From: Candidatus Moranbacteria bacterium GW2011_GWE2_36_40
GTDB lineage: Bacteria; Patescibacteriota; Minisyncoccia; Moranbacterales; GWC2-37-73
Assembly: GCA_000991645.1 (NCBI GenBank)
Contig: LBRX01000049.1
Span: forward strand, 1-7,867
Reading direction: 5' to 3'
Length of the DNA stretch: 7,867 nucleotides
Part shown: one piece after another, positions 1 through 6,018 of the stretch
Layout: each line of letters begins with the position of its first letter
How positions within the stretch are numbered: position 1 is the first letter of the stretch
Translations under genes and position numbers: made by a program
Notes under the pieces: generated by a model
What the model saw: only the letters and a program-made list of their open reading frames with translations
The model's database searches: none
What the model was told of the DNA's origin: nothing

Positions 1-27
1 TTATACAGCAGTTGTGGTAATTGTCAG
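1..27 (-). promoter_or_regulatory. Possible promoter leading out of the left edge
   Basis: On the minus strand a CTGACA hexamer (plus 22-27; five of six bases match the -35 consensus) lies 16 bases before TATAA (plus 1-5). The sixth base of the -10 box is outside the window. A TG directly precedes TATAA, as in the strong promoter at 7732-7760. If real, it would start the next minus-strand transcript to the left, separate from the GT4 gene at 116-1240. The truncated -10 box keeps confidence low. Confidence 0.35.
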
Positions 28-42
28 TTTTGCTCCAATTCA

Positions 43-73
43 TCCCTGTGGGTCTTTGGGGACACCACAGGGA
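43..73. other. GC-rich hairpin downstream of the last glycosyltransferase gene
   Basis: TCCCTGTGG (43-51) pairs perfectly with CCACAGGGA (65-73). Three further pairs (52-54 with 61-63) form past a one-base bulge and leave a six-base loop. The element is about 60% GC by count, in strong contrast to its AT-rich surroundings. It lies some 40 bases past the stop codon of the GT4 gene on the minus strand, so it could stop transcription or protect the mRNA 3' end. No T tract follows on either strand, so it is not a classical intrinsic terminator. It may also be part of a dispersed repeat. Confidence 0.55.
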
Positions 74-115
74 GTTCTTGTCGCAATGCCTTTAAAAAAT
101 TTGATTTCTCATTCG

Positions 116-1240
116 TTAGGTTTTTAAAATGTTATTGTAGGCTTGCTCGTATTGTTTGGCAACGTCTTTTATAGAAAAATTTTGCTCAACATATTCCTTG
201 GCTGTTTCGCCTATTTTGACACATTTTTCCTTATTTTCAAAGAGATCAATAATTGCTGCATTGAGTTGGGATGAATCCTTGGGATCAATAATAATAGAAT
301 TTTCTTGGGAGGTAAATTCTTGCAAAATTGGCAGATTTGAAATTATTACAGGCTTGGCGCAGGACATTGCTTCAATGACAGCAAGTGGTACATCAAATTT
401 TCCTTGCATGTTGGCAACTGGAAAAATGACAACATCTGAAAAGTTGTATATTTTTGGCATATCGGCAAAAGTGTCAGTGAAAACAATTTTTTCCAAAATT
501 CCTTTTTCCTTCAAGATTGCAATGATTTCATCTTTTTTGCGAGCATCCTTTTCATTTTTCACTCGACAAGCGAAAACGAATTTGGCGTTTGGAATTTTTG
601 CAAAAAGTTCCGGCAGGGAAGAAACAATATTATCAGTTGCTCCCAATCTGGTGTATTCTCCAGGATAGGAAATTACAAAATCAGTTTGTTTTATTTTAAA
701 AAGTTCCATGGTTGCAAAGTCTTTTGGGGCGGGGGAATATAATCCTGTGTCAATCCCGGGATAAATTCTCACGATATTTCCAAAACCAATTTTTTCGAGC
801 TTATTTTTTGCATAGTCTGAATATGTTATGACTAGGTCTGAAAAAATTATTTTTTTGAAATCTTCATCAGAAAAAAGATCTTCGCGCAAAGTTGCAATGG
901 TTTGAATTGTCTTTGTCTTTTTGTTGGTAAAGAATGTTTTAAAAGCCCAAGTGTTTAGTTTGTTTGGAGTTAGCATGAAGTGCGCTATATCAAAATCCTT
1001 GATAATTGGTGCAATTTTAAGTAAGCGCAAACGCTCGCCCCAATCCAAATGATTTTTTGAATAAATTGGAATTTGGCTTGCTTTTTCAGGAAGATCTTTG
1101 ATAATTCCTGGTGTCAGTAGACTAAAATTAAAACCATCAACGCTTTTGGCGAGATAGTACGCAAAATTTTTTGATGCTTCATCCCATGGTGGAGCAATGG
1201 GGCGGGTAACTAGTAGTATCTTTTTAAGTTCAATCGACAT
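116..1240 (-). CDS. GT4-family glycosyltransferase (divergent)
   Basis: This 374-residue protein is probably a cytoplasmic GT-B-fold enzyme that moves a sugar from a nucleotide donor to a glycan or lipid-linked acceptor. The N-terminal acceptor domain opens with a beta strand and a PPWDEASKN segment (about 17-25) where many GT4 enzymes have a glycine-rich loop. YPGID (about 160-164) marks the domain linker, PGEYTRLGA (about 193-201) begins the donor domain, and FDVPLAVIEAM (282-292) is the donor-site region. The second glutamate of the usual E-x7-E motif is present (E290), but the first is not. I chose the ATG at 1240. An upstream TTG at 1267 would add nine residues, but it lies inside a tandem repeat and before the natural first beta strand. 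The gene ends the minus-strand series, 128 bp after the small gene at 1369-1722. Donor and acceptor are unknown. Confidence 0.88.
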   Translation of the reverse strand: MSIELKKILLVTRPIAPPWDEASKNFAYYLAKSVDGFNFSLLTPGIIKDLPEKASQIPIYSKNHLDWGERLRLLKIAPIIKDFDIAHFMLTPNKLNTWAFKTFFTNKKTKTIQTIATLREDLFSDEDFKKIIFSDLVITYSDYAKNKLEKIGFGNIVRIYPGIDTGLYSPAPKDFATMELFKIKQTDFVISYPGEYTRLGATDNIVSSLPELFAKIPNAKFVFACRVKNEKDARKKDEIIAILKEKGILEKIVFTDTFADMPKIYNFSDVVIFPVANMQGKFDVPLAVIEAMSCAKPVIISNLPILQEFTSQENSIIIDPKDSSQLNAAIIDLFENKEKCVKIGETAKEYVEQNFSIKDVAKQYEQAYNNILKT

Positions 1241-1253
1241 AAATAATCCATAA

Positions 1254-1367
1254 TTTTCAATTTTCAATTTTCAATTTTCAAACAATGCATTAATTTTACA
1301 ATTGTTTAGAAATTTAATCATTTAGTCATTGGAAATTGTTTAGAAATTAGAAATTGAAAATTAGAAA
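1254..1367. repeat. Mirrored pair of four-copy heptanucleotide arrays
   Basis: Positions 1254-1281 are four perfect tandem copies of TTTTCAA. Positions 1340-1367 are four tandem heptads: TTAGAAA, TTAGAAA, TTGAAAA, TTAGAAA. The second array is close to the reverse complement of the first, so the two 28-base arms could pair imperfectly across a 58-base spacer. Inside, ATTGTTTAGAAATT occurs twice (1301-1314 and 1335-1348). The element fills the gap between the small gene at 1369-1722 and the GT4 gene at 116-1240. Read on the minus strand, each TTTTCAA copy supplies a TTGAAA hexamer resembling a -35 box, but no good -10 box is seen at the right distance. Confidence 0.85.
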
Positions 1368-1368
1368 T

Positions 1369-1722
1369 TTACAATGTTTTGTATATCTCTTTGCTACTGT
1401 TGTCACTTGTAACTTTTACAGTAATTTTTTTATTGTTGGTGTCTGTGACAATCATTGGAATTTTTTTTGTTTCTCCATTTCTAATTGTTGCATCTCCTTC
1501 TTTGATCATGTTTTTGTCTGTTAAAATTTCCCAGTGAAAATTTATGCTAGTTGAATGATTTTCAATAGCAAAATCAATCGAATTGTTTTTTGGATTTTCA
1601 AAATAAATCATCCAAACATTGGCAGTATTGATGTCAGCTTGCTTTCTTTCGATGATGGAAAGAAACACAAAACTTGTTAAAAGAAAAAAAACGGTGGTCA
1701 AGATGATGAGTTTATGGTTCAT
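1369..1722 (-). CDS. Small membrane-anchored protein with a beta-rich outer domain
   Basis: The family of this 117-residue protein is not recognised with certainty. Residues about 4-24 form one hydrophobic helix after a short positive start (MNHK), which suggests a signal anchor with the rest outside the membrane. Residues about 35-117 alternate polar and hydrophobic residues, including a stretch IDFAIENHSTSINFHWEIL (49-67) and a later NGETKKIPMIV (82-92). That pattern suggests a small immunoglobulin-like or CARDB-like beta sandwich, which is inferred by eye. The ATG at 1722 is chosen. A TTG at 1851 would add 43 residues that overlap the preceding gene and read through a palindromic repeat. 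It follows the GT-C-like gene by 77 bp and probably shares its transcript, so it may be an accessory subunit or partner on the outer face of the membrane. Confidence 0.75.
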   Translation of the reverse strand: MNHKLIILTTVFFLLTSFVFLSIIERKQADINTANVWMIYFENPKNNSIDFAIENHSTSINFHWEILTDKNMIKEGDATIRNGETKKIPMIVTDTNNKKITVKVTSDNSSKEIYKTL

Positions 1723-1754
1723 AATATTTTTTTTGATCGTATAATTTTTTTGTA

Positions 1755-1796
1755 GATTCGTTTCGCCAGCTGGCGAATGTTTTGCAGCTTCGAATC
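1755..1796. repeat. Nested palindromic element with a perfect 16-bp core
   Basis: The core TTCGCCAGCTGGCGAA (1762-1777) is a perfect palindrome. Outer arms GATTCG (1755-1760) and CGAATC (1791-1796) are complementary, so the whole element can fold as a stem with internal loops. It begins just after the stop codon of the GT-C-like gene and ends before the small gene at 1722. No T tract follows on the minus strand, which argues against a classical terminator. It looks like a REP-type dispersed repeat or an mRNA-processing hairpin. A site for a dimeric DNA-binding protein is also possible. Confidence 0.7.
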
Positions 1797-1799
1797 GGT

Positions 1800-3734
1800 T
1801 TACTGTGCTTTGTAAAAAATTCCAACTGCGTCTCCTGAATATACTTGCCAAAAATCATCTGAACGATAAAATTGTTCGCTATCCATTTTTGGATTTATCA
1901 TTATGAAATTTGTTTTTGTGCCAGTGAAACACTTGTCGGCTTCATTTTCAGTGGGGGATGAAATCATGAGATTTGTGCATTGCTCTCGTAGTTTTGTGGA
2001 ATCTTCATATCTCTTAAAAAAACCTCGCGATAATGGGTAACTATATCCTCGCATGAAAAAAAGTTTTATCCAGGCGTCCCCTGAAAGATAATTGTGATCT
2101 TTCAGAATTACATCATCCGAGGATGTTCTTATCTCAAGATATTCAGATGCGTTGTATGTCTGAAGAGCTTTTTTTGAGCTGCTTTCCGCATTGAGGGATT
2201 GTGCATTGTCATAAAATCCATTACTAACAACAAAGGTCATCAAGAGAAAAAATGTTATGAGCAAAAAAGCTGGCCTTAGATAGTTTTTATCTTGCGTTTC
2301 TGACCTTATTTTTCCCAATATTGTAACAAACAAATAGGCTGCAATTATTGCAATTGGATACACGACATAGCTGGCAATTCTGTTTGAGGGTATGTCTATG
2401 AAAAGCAAATCAGGTTTTAGTGACATCAAAACCAGAGAGCACATCCAGCCAAGTAAAAATGCTTGATTGTATTTTCCAAGATTTTTTGCAAAGAACAAAG
2501 CAATCACCCCGATGAAGGCAAATGCAAAACGAGCTTCCCCGGCTGTTGATTTCAATTGCGTTAGTGTCAGTCCTGTGCGTGTTGATTTGCTGGGAGCGCC
2601 AACAGCTGTGTCAATTGCGCTGGTGTTGAGATATGTTGGTGTGTATAAAACAAAAACAAAAATTGCACCAACGATTAATACTGTTAAAACAGAAGGCGAA
2701 AGACACATTTTTAGCCAGGAGTAAGCCTCTTTGGGGAGCTTCTTAAAATTCAGGGCAGTGTATGCGATGATGGTAAAAAGTAATATGAAAATGAAAACAA
2801 AGGTGCTTAGATGATGTGTGTATGCAAGACCAAGACTTAGAAATAATGCAAAAGCTAGTAGAGAGGATTTCTTTTCCTCGAGAGCTTTGAAAAAAAGTAA
2901 AATTATTAGAGGTATGAAAAGGTTTCCGATGTCATTACCAATAACTCCGCCACTTATAAATTTTGCTTGAGGGGAGGCAATTGCAAAAAGAGGACCAATA
3001 AAAAGAAGCGTTGCAATTGAAATTGTGTTGGAATGCTCAGAATTCTTGAAGAGTGATCGAGAAAGAACAAAAACCGACAAAATAGTCATGATATGAATTG
3101 CAAAAAGTGTTAGAACTGGAAATGTTGAGAAAAAATCTATTCCTGAAATAATTGCAATTGCCGCGAAAATAAGGTGTTCTCCAATGATAAAATCTGCTAT
3201 AGGTGTTGGTTTTTCAATAACAGAATCAATGGAAATTTCCGCCTTTTCATATATTGGAAGCTTCTCAGTGATTGTAATTGATTTTGCCCAATACATGTGA
3301 TGACCAAGGTCTGTAGATGTTGGGAAGATTGCATCTTTGAAATAGATGGTTTTAATAAAAATTGTCAAAAATAAAATCAAAATTATGAGAAGAGTTGAAC
3401 GTTTTGATGTTTTGGGTTCAGGTATTTGTTCTTGAATGATCAACTTGGAGTTTGTTTTCTTCTTCCAATAAAGATGAAATGCCCAACAAATTAAAGAAAA
3501 AAAGGCAATTGACGCAATGATGCTGAATCGCGTTATGTTAAAAGGGAAACGTCCAAGCAGGATGAGCATGAAATCAATAATTACAATGCTAGACCCAAAT
3601 GCCAATACGAATAATTCAAGCATGGAAAAGTTTTTGTATGTTTTTGTCGCAATTATCAAAAAAATTCCAGGAACAAAAAGCACTAGAACTAGAGTTAAAT
3701 AAAATGTAATTTGCGATGAGATGAAATCGAGCAT
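1800..3734 (-). CDS. Multispanning membrane protein, probable GT-C-type glycosyltransferase
   Basis: This 644-residue protein has about 13 hydrophobic segments (roughly 7-30, 38-61, 68-90, 113-132, 184-198, 203-225, 236-252, 268-283, 291-327 as two, 347-366, 400-416, 424-438, 452-473, 486-506), followed by a soluble C-terminal domain of about 135 residues. The layout resembles GT-C enzymes (STT3, PMT, ArnT type), which transfer sugars from polyprenyl-linked donors outside the membrane. The loop after the helix at 113-132 carries acidic and histidine residues (D134, D142, H145, H146), where GT-C enzymes keep their catalytic aspartate. A YTHHLS motif lies at 305-310 and an arginine (R452) starts a late helix. 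The ATG at 3734 directly precedes the first helix, and no SD sequence is seen. The neighbouring GT2 enzyme could make its lipid-linked donor. The membrane topology is clear. The GT-C assignment is an inference, and other roles such as a flippase or polymerase remain possible. Confidence 0.72.
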   Translation of the reverse strand: MLDFISSQITFYLTLVLVLFVPGIFLIIATKTYKNFSMLELFVLAFGSSIVIIDFMLILLGRFPFNITRFSIIASIAFFSLICWAFHLYWKKKTNSKLIIQEQIPEPKTSKRSTLLIILILFLTIFIKTIYFKDAIFPTSTDLGHHMYWAKSITITEKLPIYEKAEISIDSVIEKPTPIADFIIGEHLIFAAIAIISGIDFFSTFPVLTLFAIHIMTILSVFVLSRSLFKNSEHSNTISIATLLFIGPLFAIASPQAKFISGGVIGNDIGNLFIPLIILLFFKALEEKKSSLLAFALFLSLGLAYTHHLSTFVFIFILLFTIIAYTALNFKKLPKEAYSWLKMCLSPSVLTVLIVGAIFVFVLYTPTYLNTSAIDTAVGAPSKSTRTGLTLTQLKSTAGEARFAFAFIGVIALFFAKNLGKYNQAFLLGWMCSLVLMSLKPDLLFIDIPSNRIASYVVYPIAIIAAYLFVTILGKIRSETQDKNYLRPAFLLITFFLLMTFVVSNGFYDNAQSLNAESSSKKALQTYNASEYLEIRTSSDDVILKDHNYLSGDAWIKLFFMRGYSYPLSRGFFKRYEDSTKLREQCTNLMISSPTENEADKCFTGTKTNFIMINPKMDSEQFYRSDDFWQVYSGDAVGIFYKAQ

Positions 3735-3745
3735 ATGAAATTTTA

Positions 3746-3832
3746 TGTCATTCTGAACTTGTTTCAGAATCTACTTTCTTTGTTGCAGATCATTTTCTGT
3801 AACCGAGATCCTGAAACAAGTTCAGGATGACA
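3746..3832. repeat. Inverted pair of REP-like hairpin repeats
   Basis: Two 27-base copies of one element lie in opposite orientation, at 3746-3772 and 3806-3832, separated by 33 bases. Each contains its own 8-bp stem around a CTTGT loop: ATTCTGAA/TTCAGAAT in the first, and ATCCTGAA/TTCAGGAT (read on the minus strand) in the second. The only two differences between the copies are the two halves of one base pair (T-A against C-G), so the stem is kept. The pair fills the gap between the GT4 gene at 3844-4923 and the GT-C-like gene. Elements of this kind are known as dispersed REP/BIME repeats in many bacteria. Transcribed, they would form either two small hairpins or one long one. Confidence 0.85.
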
Positions 3833-3843
3833 ATACCCAAGTT

Positions 3844-4923
3844 TTAATTTTTAGTTATTATCTTATTAATTTCTCCCAAATATATCTTAGCTATATTTTT
3901 CCATTGATAATTTTCAATTACATAATTTCTAACAGATTCGCCATAAATTTCTCGAGGACTTCCATTTTCGAAAAGCTCGTTGATTTTTTGAACATACTCC
4001 TGGGTGTTTTCTGATTCAACTAAAAATCCATTTTTGCCTTCTTTTATTGCATCTTTCAGGCCTTCCAAATCAGAAGCAAGTACTGGCAATCTGCAAGCAC
4101 CAGCCTCAATCACTGAGATACCAAAACCTTCCATGTCACCAGCAATCTTTATGTTTGGTTGCACAAAGAGATCGGCAGTTGCCCAGAGAATATTTCGATC
4201 TTGGTCTGGAATATATCCAAGCATAATTACGCGATTTTCAAGACTATTGTCTTTAATCGCTTGGTTTATGTTTTCTTTGTCTGGCCCAGCACCTGCAACA
4301 ATGTATAAAAAATTTTCATTCAATTTTGGCATTACATTTGAAATAAACCATGCCACACCTTTTCTTTTGGCCAATCTGCCGGAAGTCATTAGGATTTTTT
4401 TGTTTGCAGTGGATTGACCCGTGATTCTTTCAAGGTCAGCTCGTGATGCTTCGGTAAGATTTTTTTCCGTGTCGACACCATTAGGGATAAAAACAAATTT
4501 TTCAGTCGGGATGCCACGTTCAATTCCAGCAGTGATGGTTTCATTTCCAACAGCAATAAGTTTGTCTGCGGTTGGTATGAAATTATTTACCCACAGTTTT
4601 TGATAAAATTTATTTTTCCATGTCAAATCAAGTCCGTGAGTTATTATAATGACTGGTTTTTTTGTAATTTTTTTTATCAGCCAGCAAGCATTACCAAGAA
4701 TTCCACTCCCCAAAAGTATAACGTCGTATTTTCTTGATATTAGAATTGCCTTTATGGGCGCATACAAAAGAAAAAATGGAAGCATCCATCTTCTTTTGTT
4801 TGCCATTAATTTAATTTCAGCATACGCAGGAAGCCAAACAGAGAGTTCAAAATTTTGAGTTTCAACTCCGCCAACAGTAGGTGGAAATGTGTGGGAAATG
4901 AAGAGAATTTTTAGTTTATTCAT
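3844..4923 (-). CDS. GT4-family glycosyltransferase
   Basis: This 359-residue protein is a typical retaining GT-B glycosyltransferase of family GT4, probably cytoplasmic or loosely membrane-bound, that adds a sugar from a nucleotide donor to a growing lipid-linked glycan. Visible motifs are FPPTVGGVE (13-21, glycine-rich loop of the acceptor domain), HGLD (96-99), NGVDT (148-152, domain linker), GRLAKRKG (182-189, donor phosphate contacts), GAGPD (211-215) and EGFGISVIE (265-273), an intact E-x7-E motif. The length is normal for the family. I chose the ATG at 4923. A TTG at 4959 would add 12 residues, but it lies inside a promoter -35 box. The ATG sits seven bases after the promoter -10 box, so the mRNA is probably leaderless or nearly so. 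A terminator upstream and a repeat pair downstream flank the gene. The sugar specificity is unknown. Confidence 0.93.
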   Translation of the reverse strand: MNKLKILFISHTFPPTVGGVETQNFELSVWLPAYAEIKLMANKRRWMLPFFLLYAPIKAILISRKYDVILLGSGILGNACWLIKKITKKPVIIITHGLDLTWKNKFYQKLWVNNFIPTADKLIAVGNETITAGIERGIPTEKFVFIPNGVDTEKNLTEASRADLERITGQSTANKKILMTSGRLAKRKGVAWFISNVMPKLNENFLYIVAGAGPDKENINQAIKDNSLENRVIMLGYIPDQDRNILWATADLFVQPNIKIAGDMEGFGISVIEAGACRLPVLASDLEGLKDAIKEGKNGFLVESENTQEYVQKINELFENGSPREIYGESVRNYVIENYQWKNIAKIYLGEINKIITKN

Positions 4924-4930
4924 ATAACTT

Positions 4931-4959
4931 ATTCTAGCGCAAAAGTAGATTAATTTCAA
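4931..4959 (-). promoter_or_regulatory. Sigma70-type promoter of the GT4 gene, nearly leaderless
   Basis: Read on the minus strand, TTGAAA (plus 4954-4959) and TAGAAT (plus 4931-4936) each match five of six consensus bases and are separated by exactly 17 bases. The usual start point, about seven bases past the -10 box, falls at about 4924, right beside the ATG at 4923. The promoter begins 11 bases after the terminator of the preceding unit, which makes it functionally plausible: transcription must restart here. Confidence 0.72.
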
Positions 4960-4970
4960 CTTAGCATAAA

Positions 4971-4996
4971 GAAAAAATGCCTTGTGGCATTTTTTC
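4971..4996 (-). terminator. Intrinsic terminator of the upstream glycan unit
   Basis: GAAAAAATGCC (4971-4981) and GGCATTTTTTC (4986-4996) form a perfect 11-bp stem with a four-base loop. Read on the minus strand, the stem ends in GGCATTTTTTC and runs on into TTTA, a T-rich tail. It lies 24 bases after the stop codon of the GT2 gene and is followed at once by a new promoter. The symmetric A and T tracts would also allow termination on the plus strand. Confidence 0.88.
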
Positions 4997-5020
4997 TAAA
5001 AAATGTATTTTTCTTGTGCC

Positions 5021-5971
5021 TTATTTTTTGTACTTTTCTTTTTTTATCAAATACATTTGATCCTCAGTAAGTTTGCGATTTGATTTTATCATGTCAGCAA
5101 TAAAGGCAAAAACCAAAAGTTGTAAACCAATCAAAAAGAGTGTTATTCCTAGAATAAGATAGTTTCTGTATTGAGTTATCTTAAATTCTTGAAAATACAA
5201 TGTTGCAAAATAACCAAAAACTAAAACAGAGATTACTATTAAAAATAGTCCAGGAACTCCAAAAAATTTCATCGGTCTCACATCGCGCACCGCTTTGAGA
5301 ATTATTTTTGCGCTGTTGTTAACGTATTTATAAATACTGCGCACTACCCTTGATTTTCTTCCTTCAAAATAGGTAACTTCCACCGGAATCCATTTGATTT
5401 TTAGATCCTTACCAAGAGCATCAATGATTACTTCTTGAGTATAAGTGAAAGCGCCAGGCAGGTTCAATCTGAGCAATGTTTCTCTGCTATATCCACGAAA
5501 ACCACAAGTTAAATCTTTGATAGGATAATTCATGAACAATCCAATCATCCATGCGGCCAGGCGATTCAGATAATATTTTGCGGCTGGCATATTTTTGGCT
5601 TTGTGTTCGCCAAATCTATCAGCGCTAATCATGTCAGCTTCTCCATTGAGTATTGGGTTTATGATGGTTGGAATATCTTGCGGGTTGAATTGTCCATCAG
5701 CGTCTATGTATGCCAAAATATCGGCACCATTTTCCAGTGCATGCTCAACAGCTGTTCTGAAAACAACGCCAGGACCTCTGTTGGTTTTATGGGAATATAC
5801 AAAATCTGCACCAGCATCCTTTGCCACCTTGGCGGTGTTGTCTTTCGAACCATCATCAACAACTTGTACAAAAATTTCATCAATACCTTCAATTTTTCGC
5901 GGAATTCTTTTTATTGTTTCGCCGATTTTTTCTTCTTCGTTAAAAGCTGGAAGATTTATGATGAGTCTCAT
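5021..5971 (-). CDS. GT2 polyprenyl-phosphate glycosyltransferase (DPM1/GtrB type)
   Basis: This 316-residue protein has a GT-A catalytic domain (about 1-230) and two C-terminal membrane helices (about 236-258 and 270-293). The family transfers a sugar from UDP or GDP to polyprenyl phosphate on the inner face of the membrane, giving a lipid-linked donor for GT-C enzymes. Motifs are LPAFNEEE (7-14), VVDDGSKDNT (37-46, nucleotide binding), DADGQ (90-94, metal-binding DXD), SADRFG (116-121) and LTCGFRGYSR (154-163). The two-helix tail and length match GtrB-like members better than the short soluble DPM1 form. The start at 5971 gives the normal family N terminus, and no SD sequence is seen. A strong terminator follows 24 bases after the stop. 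The GT-C-like protein at 1800-3734 is the obvious candidate consumer of its product, though this is inferred from context alone. Confidence 0.93.
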   Translation of the reverse strand: MRLIINLPAFNEEEKIGETIKRIPRKIEGIDEIFVQVVDDGSKDNTAKVAKDAGADFVYSHKTNRGPGVVFRTAVEHALENGADILAYIDADGQFNPQDIPTIINPILNGEADMISADRFGEHKAKNMPAAKYYLNRLAAWMIGLFMNYPIKDLTCGFRGYSRETLLRLNLPGAFTYTQEVIIDALGKDLKIKWIPVEVTYFEGRKSRVVRSIYKYVNNSAKIILKAVRDVRPMKFFGVPGLFLIVISVLVFGYFATLYFQEFKITQYRNYLILGITLFLIGLQLLVFAFIADMIKSNRKLTEDQMYLIKKEKYKK

Positions 5972-5977
5972 AGGTCT

Positions 5978-6010
5978 ACAAAATTACAAAATTATACAAA
6001 ATTACAAAAA
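5978..6010. repeat. ACAAAATT tandem repeat between genes
   Basis: ACAAAATT occurs at 5978-5985, 5986-5993 and 5996-6003, with a partial fourth copy from 6004. The array fills most of the 47-base gap between the small cysteine protein and the GT2 gene. Read on the minus strand it contains a perfect TATAAT (plus 5991-5996) preceded by TG, 19 bases before the GT2 ATG, but no -35 box lies at the right distance. A weak internal promoter is possible. The -10 box may equally be an accident of the AT-rich repeat. Confidence 0.7.
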
Positions 6011-6018
6011 AATATTTA

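Noticed and set aside
1..115. A peptide gene in the left-edge open frames
   Set aside because: No start codon with upstream signals lies inside the window, two plus-strand frames and one minus-strand frame are open over the same bases, and a strong hairpin dominates the region.
1240..1267. TTG start at 1267 for the GT4 gene
   Set aside because: The added nine residues are encoded by the heptad repeat and its edge. The ATG at 1240 directly precedes the normal first beta strand.
1254..1367. CRISPR array
   Set aside because: The units are 7 bases long with no unique spacers between them, so this is a tandem repeat.
1740..1745. TATAAT on the plus strand in the gap after the GT-C-like gene
   Set aside because: No -35 box lies 16 to 18 bases upstream and no plus-strand gene follows. 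It is expected by chance in AT-rich sequence.
1722..1851. TTG start at 1851 for the small beta-rich protein
   Set aside because: The extension overlaps the coding end of the GT-C-like gene and reads through the palindrome. The ATG at 1722 begins a clean signal anchor.
3735..3761. Promoter directly before the GT-C-like gene (CTGAAA, 16 bases, TAAAAT on the minus strand)
   Set aside because: The -35 match is only four of six and lies wholly inside the REP copy, so it is too weak to list as a feature.
3746..3832. Classical intrinsic terminator of the GT4 gene
   Set aside because: Neither hairpin is followed by a T tract on the minus strand, and the two-copy inverted layout is that of REP/BIME elements. 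Some effect on termination is still possible.
4923..4959. TTG start at 4959 for the second GT4 gene
   Set aside because: This TTG is part of the -35 box of the promoter, and the ATG at 4923 gives the usual family N terminus.
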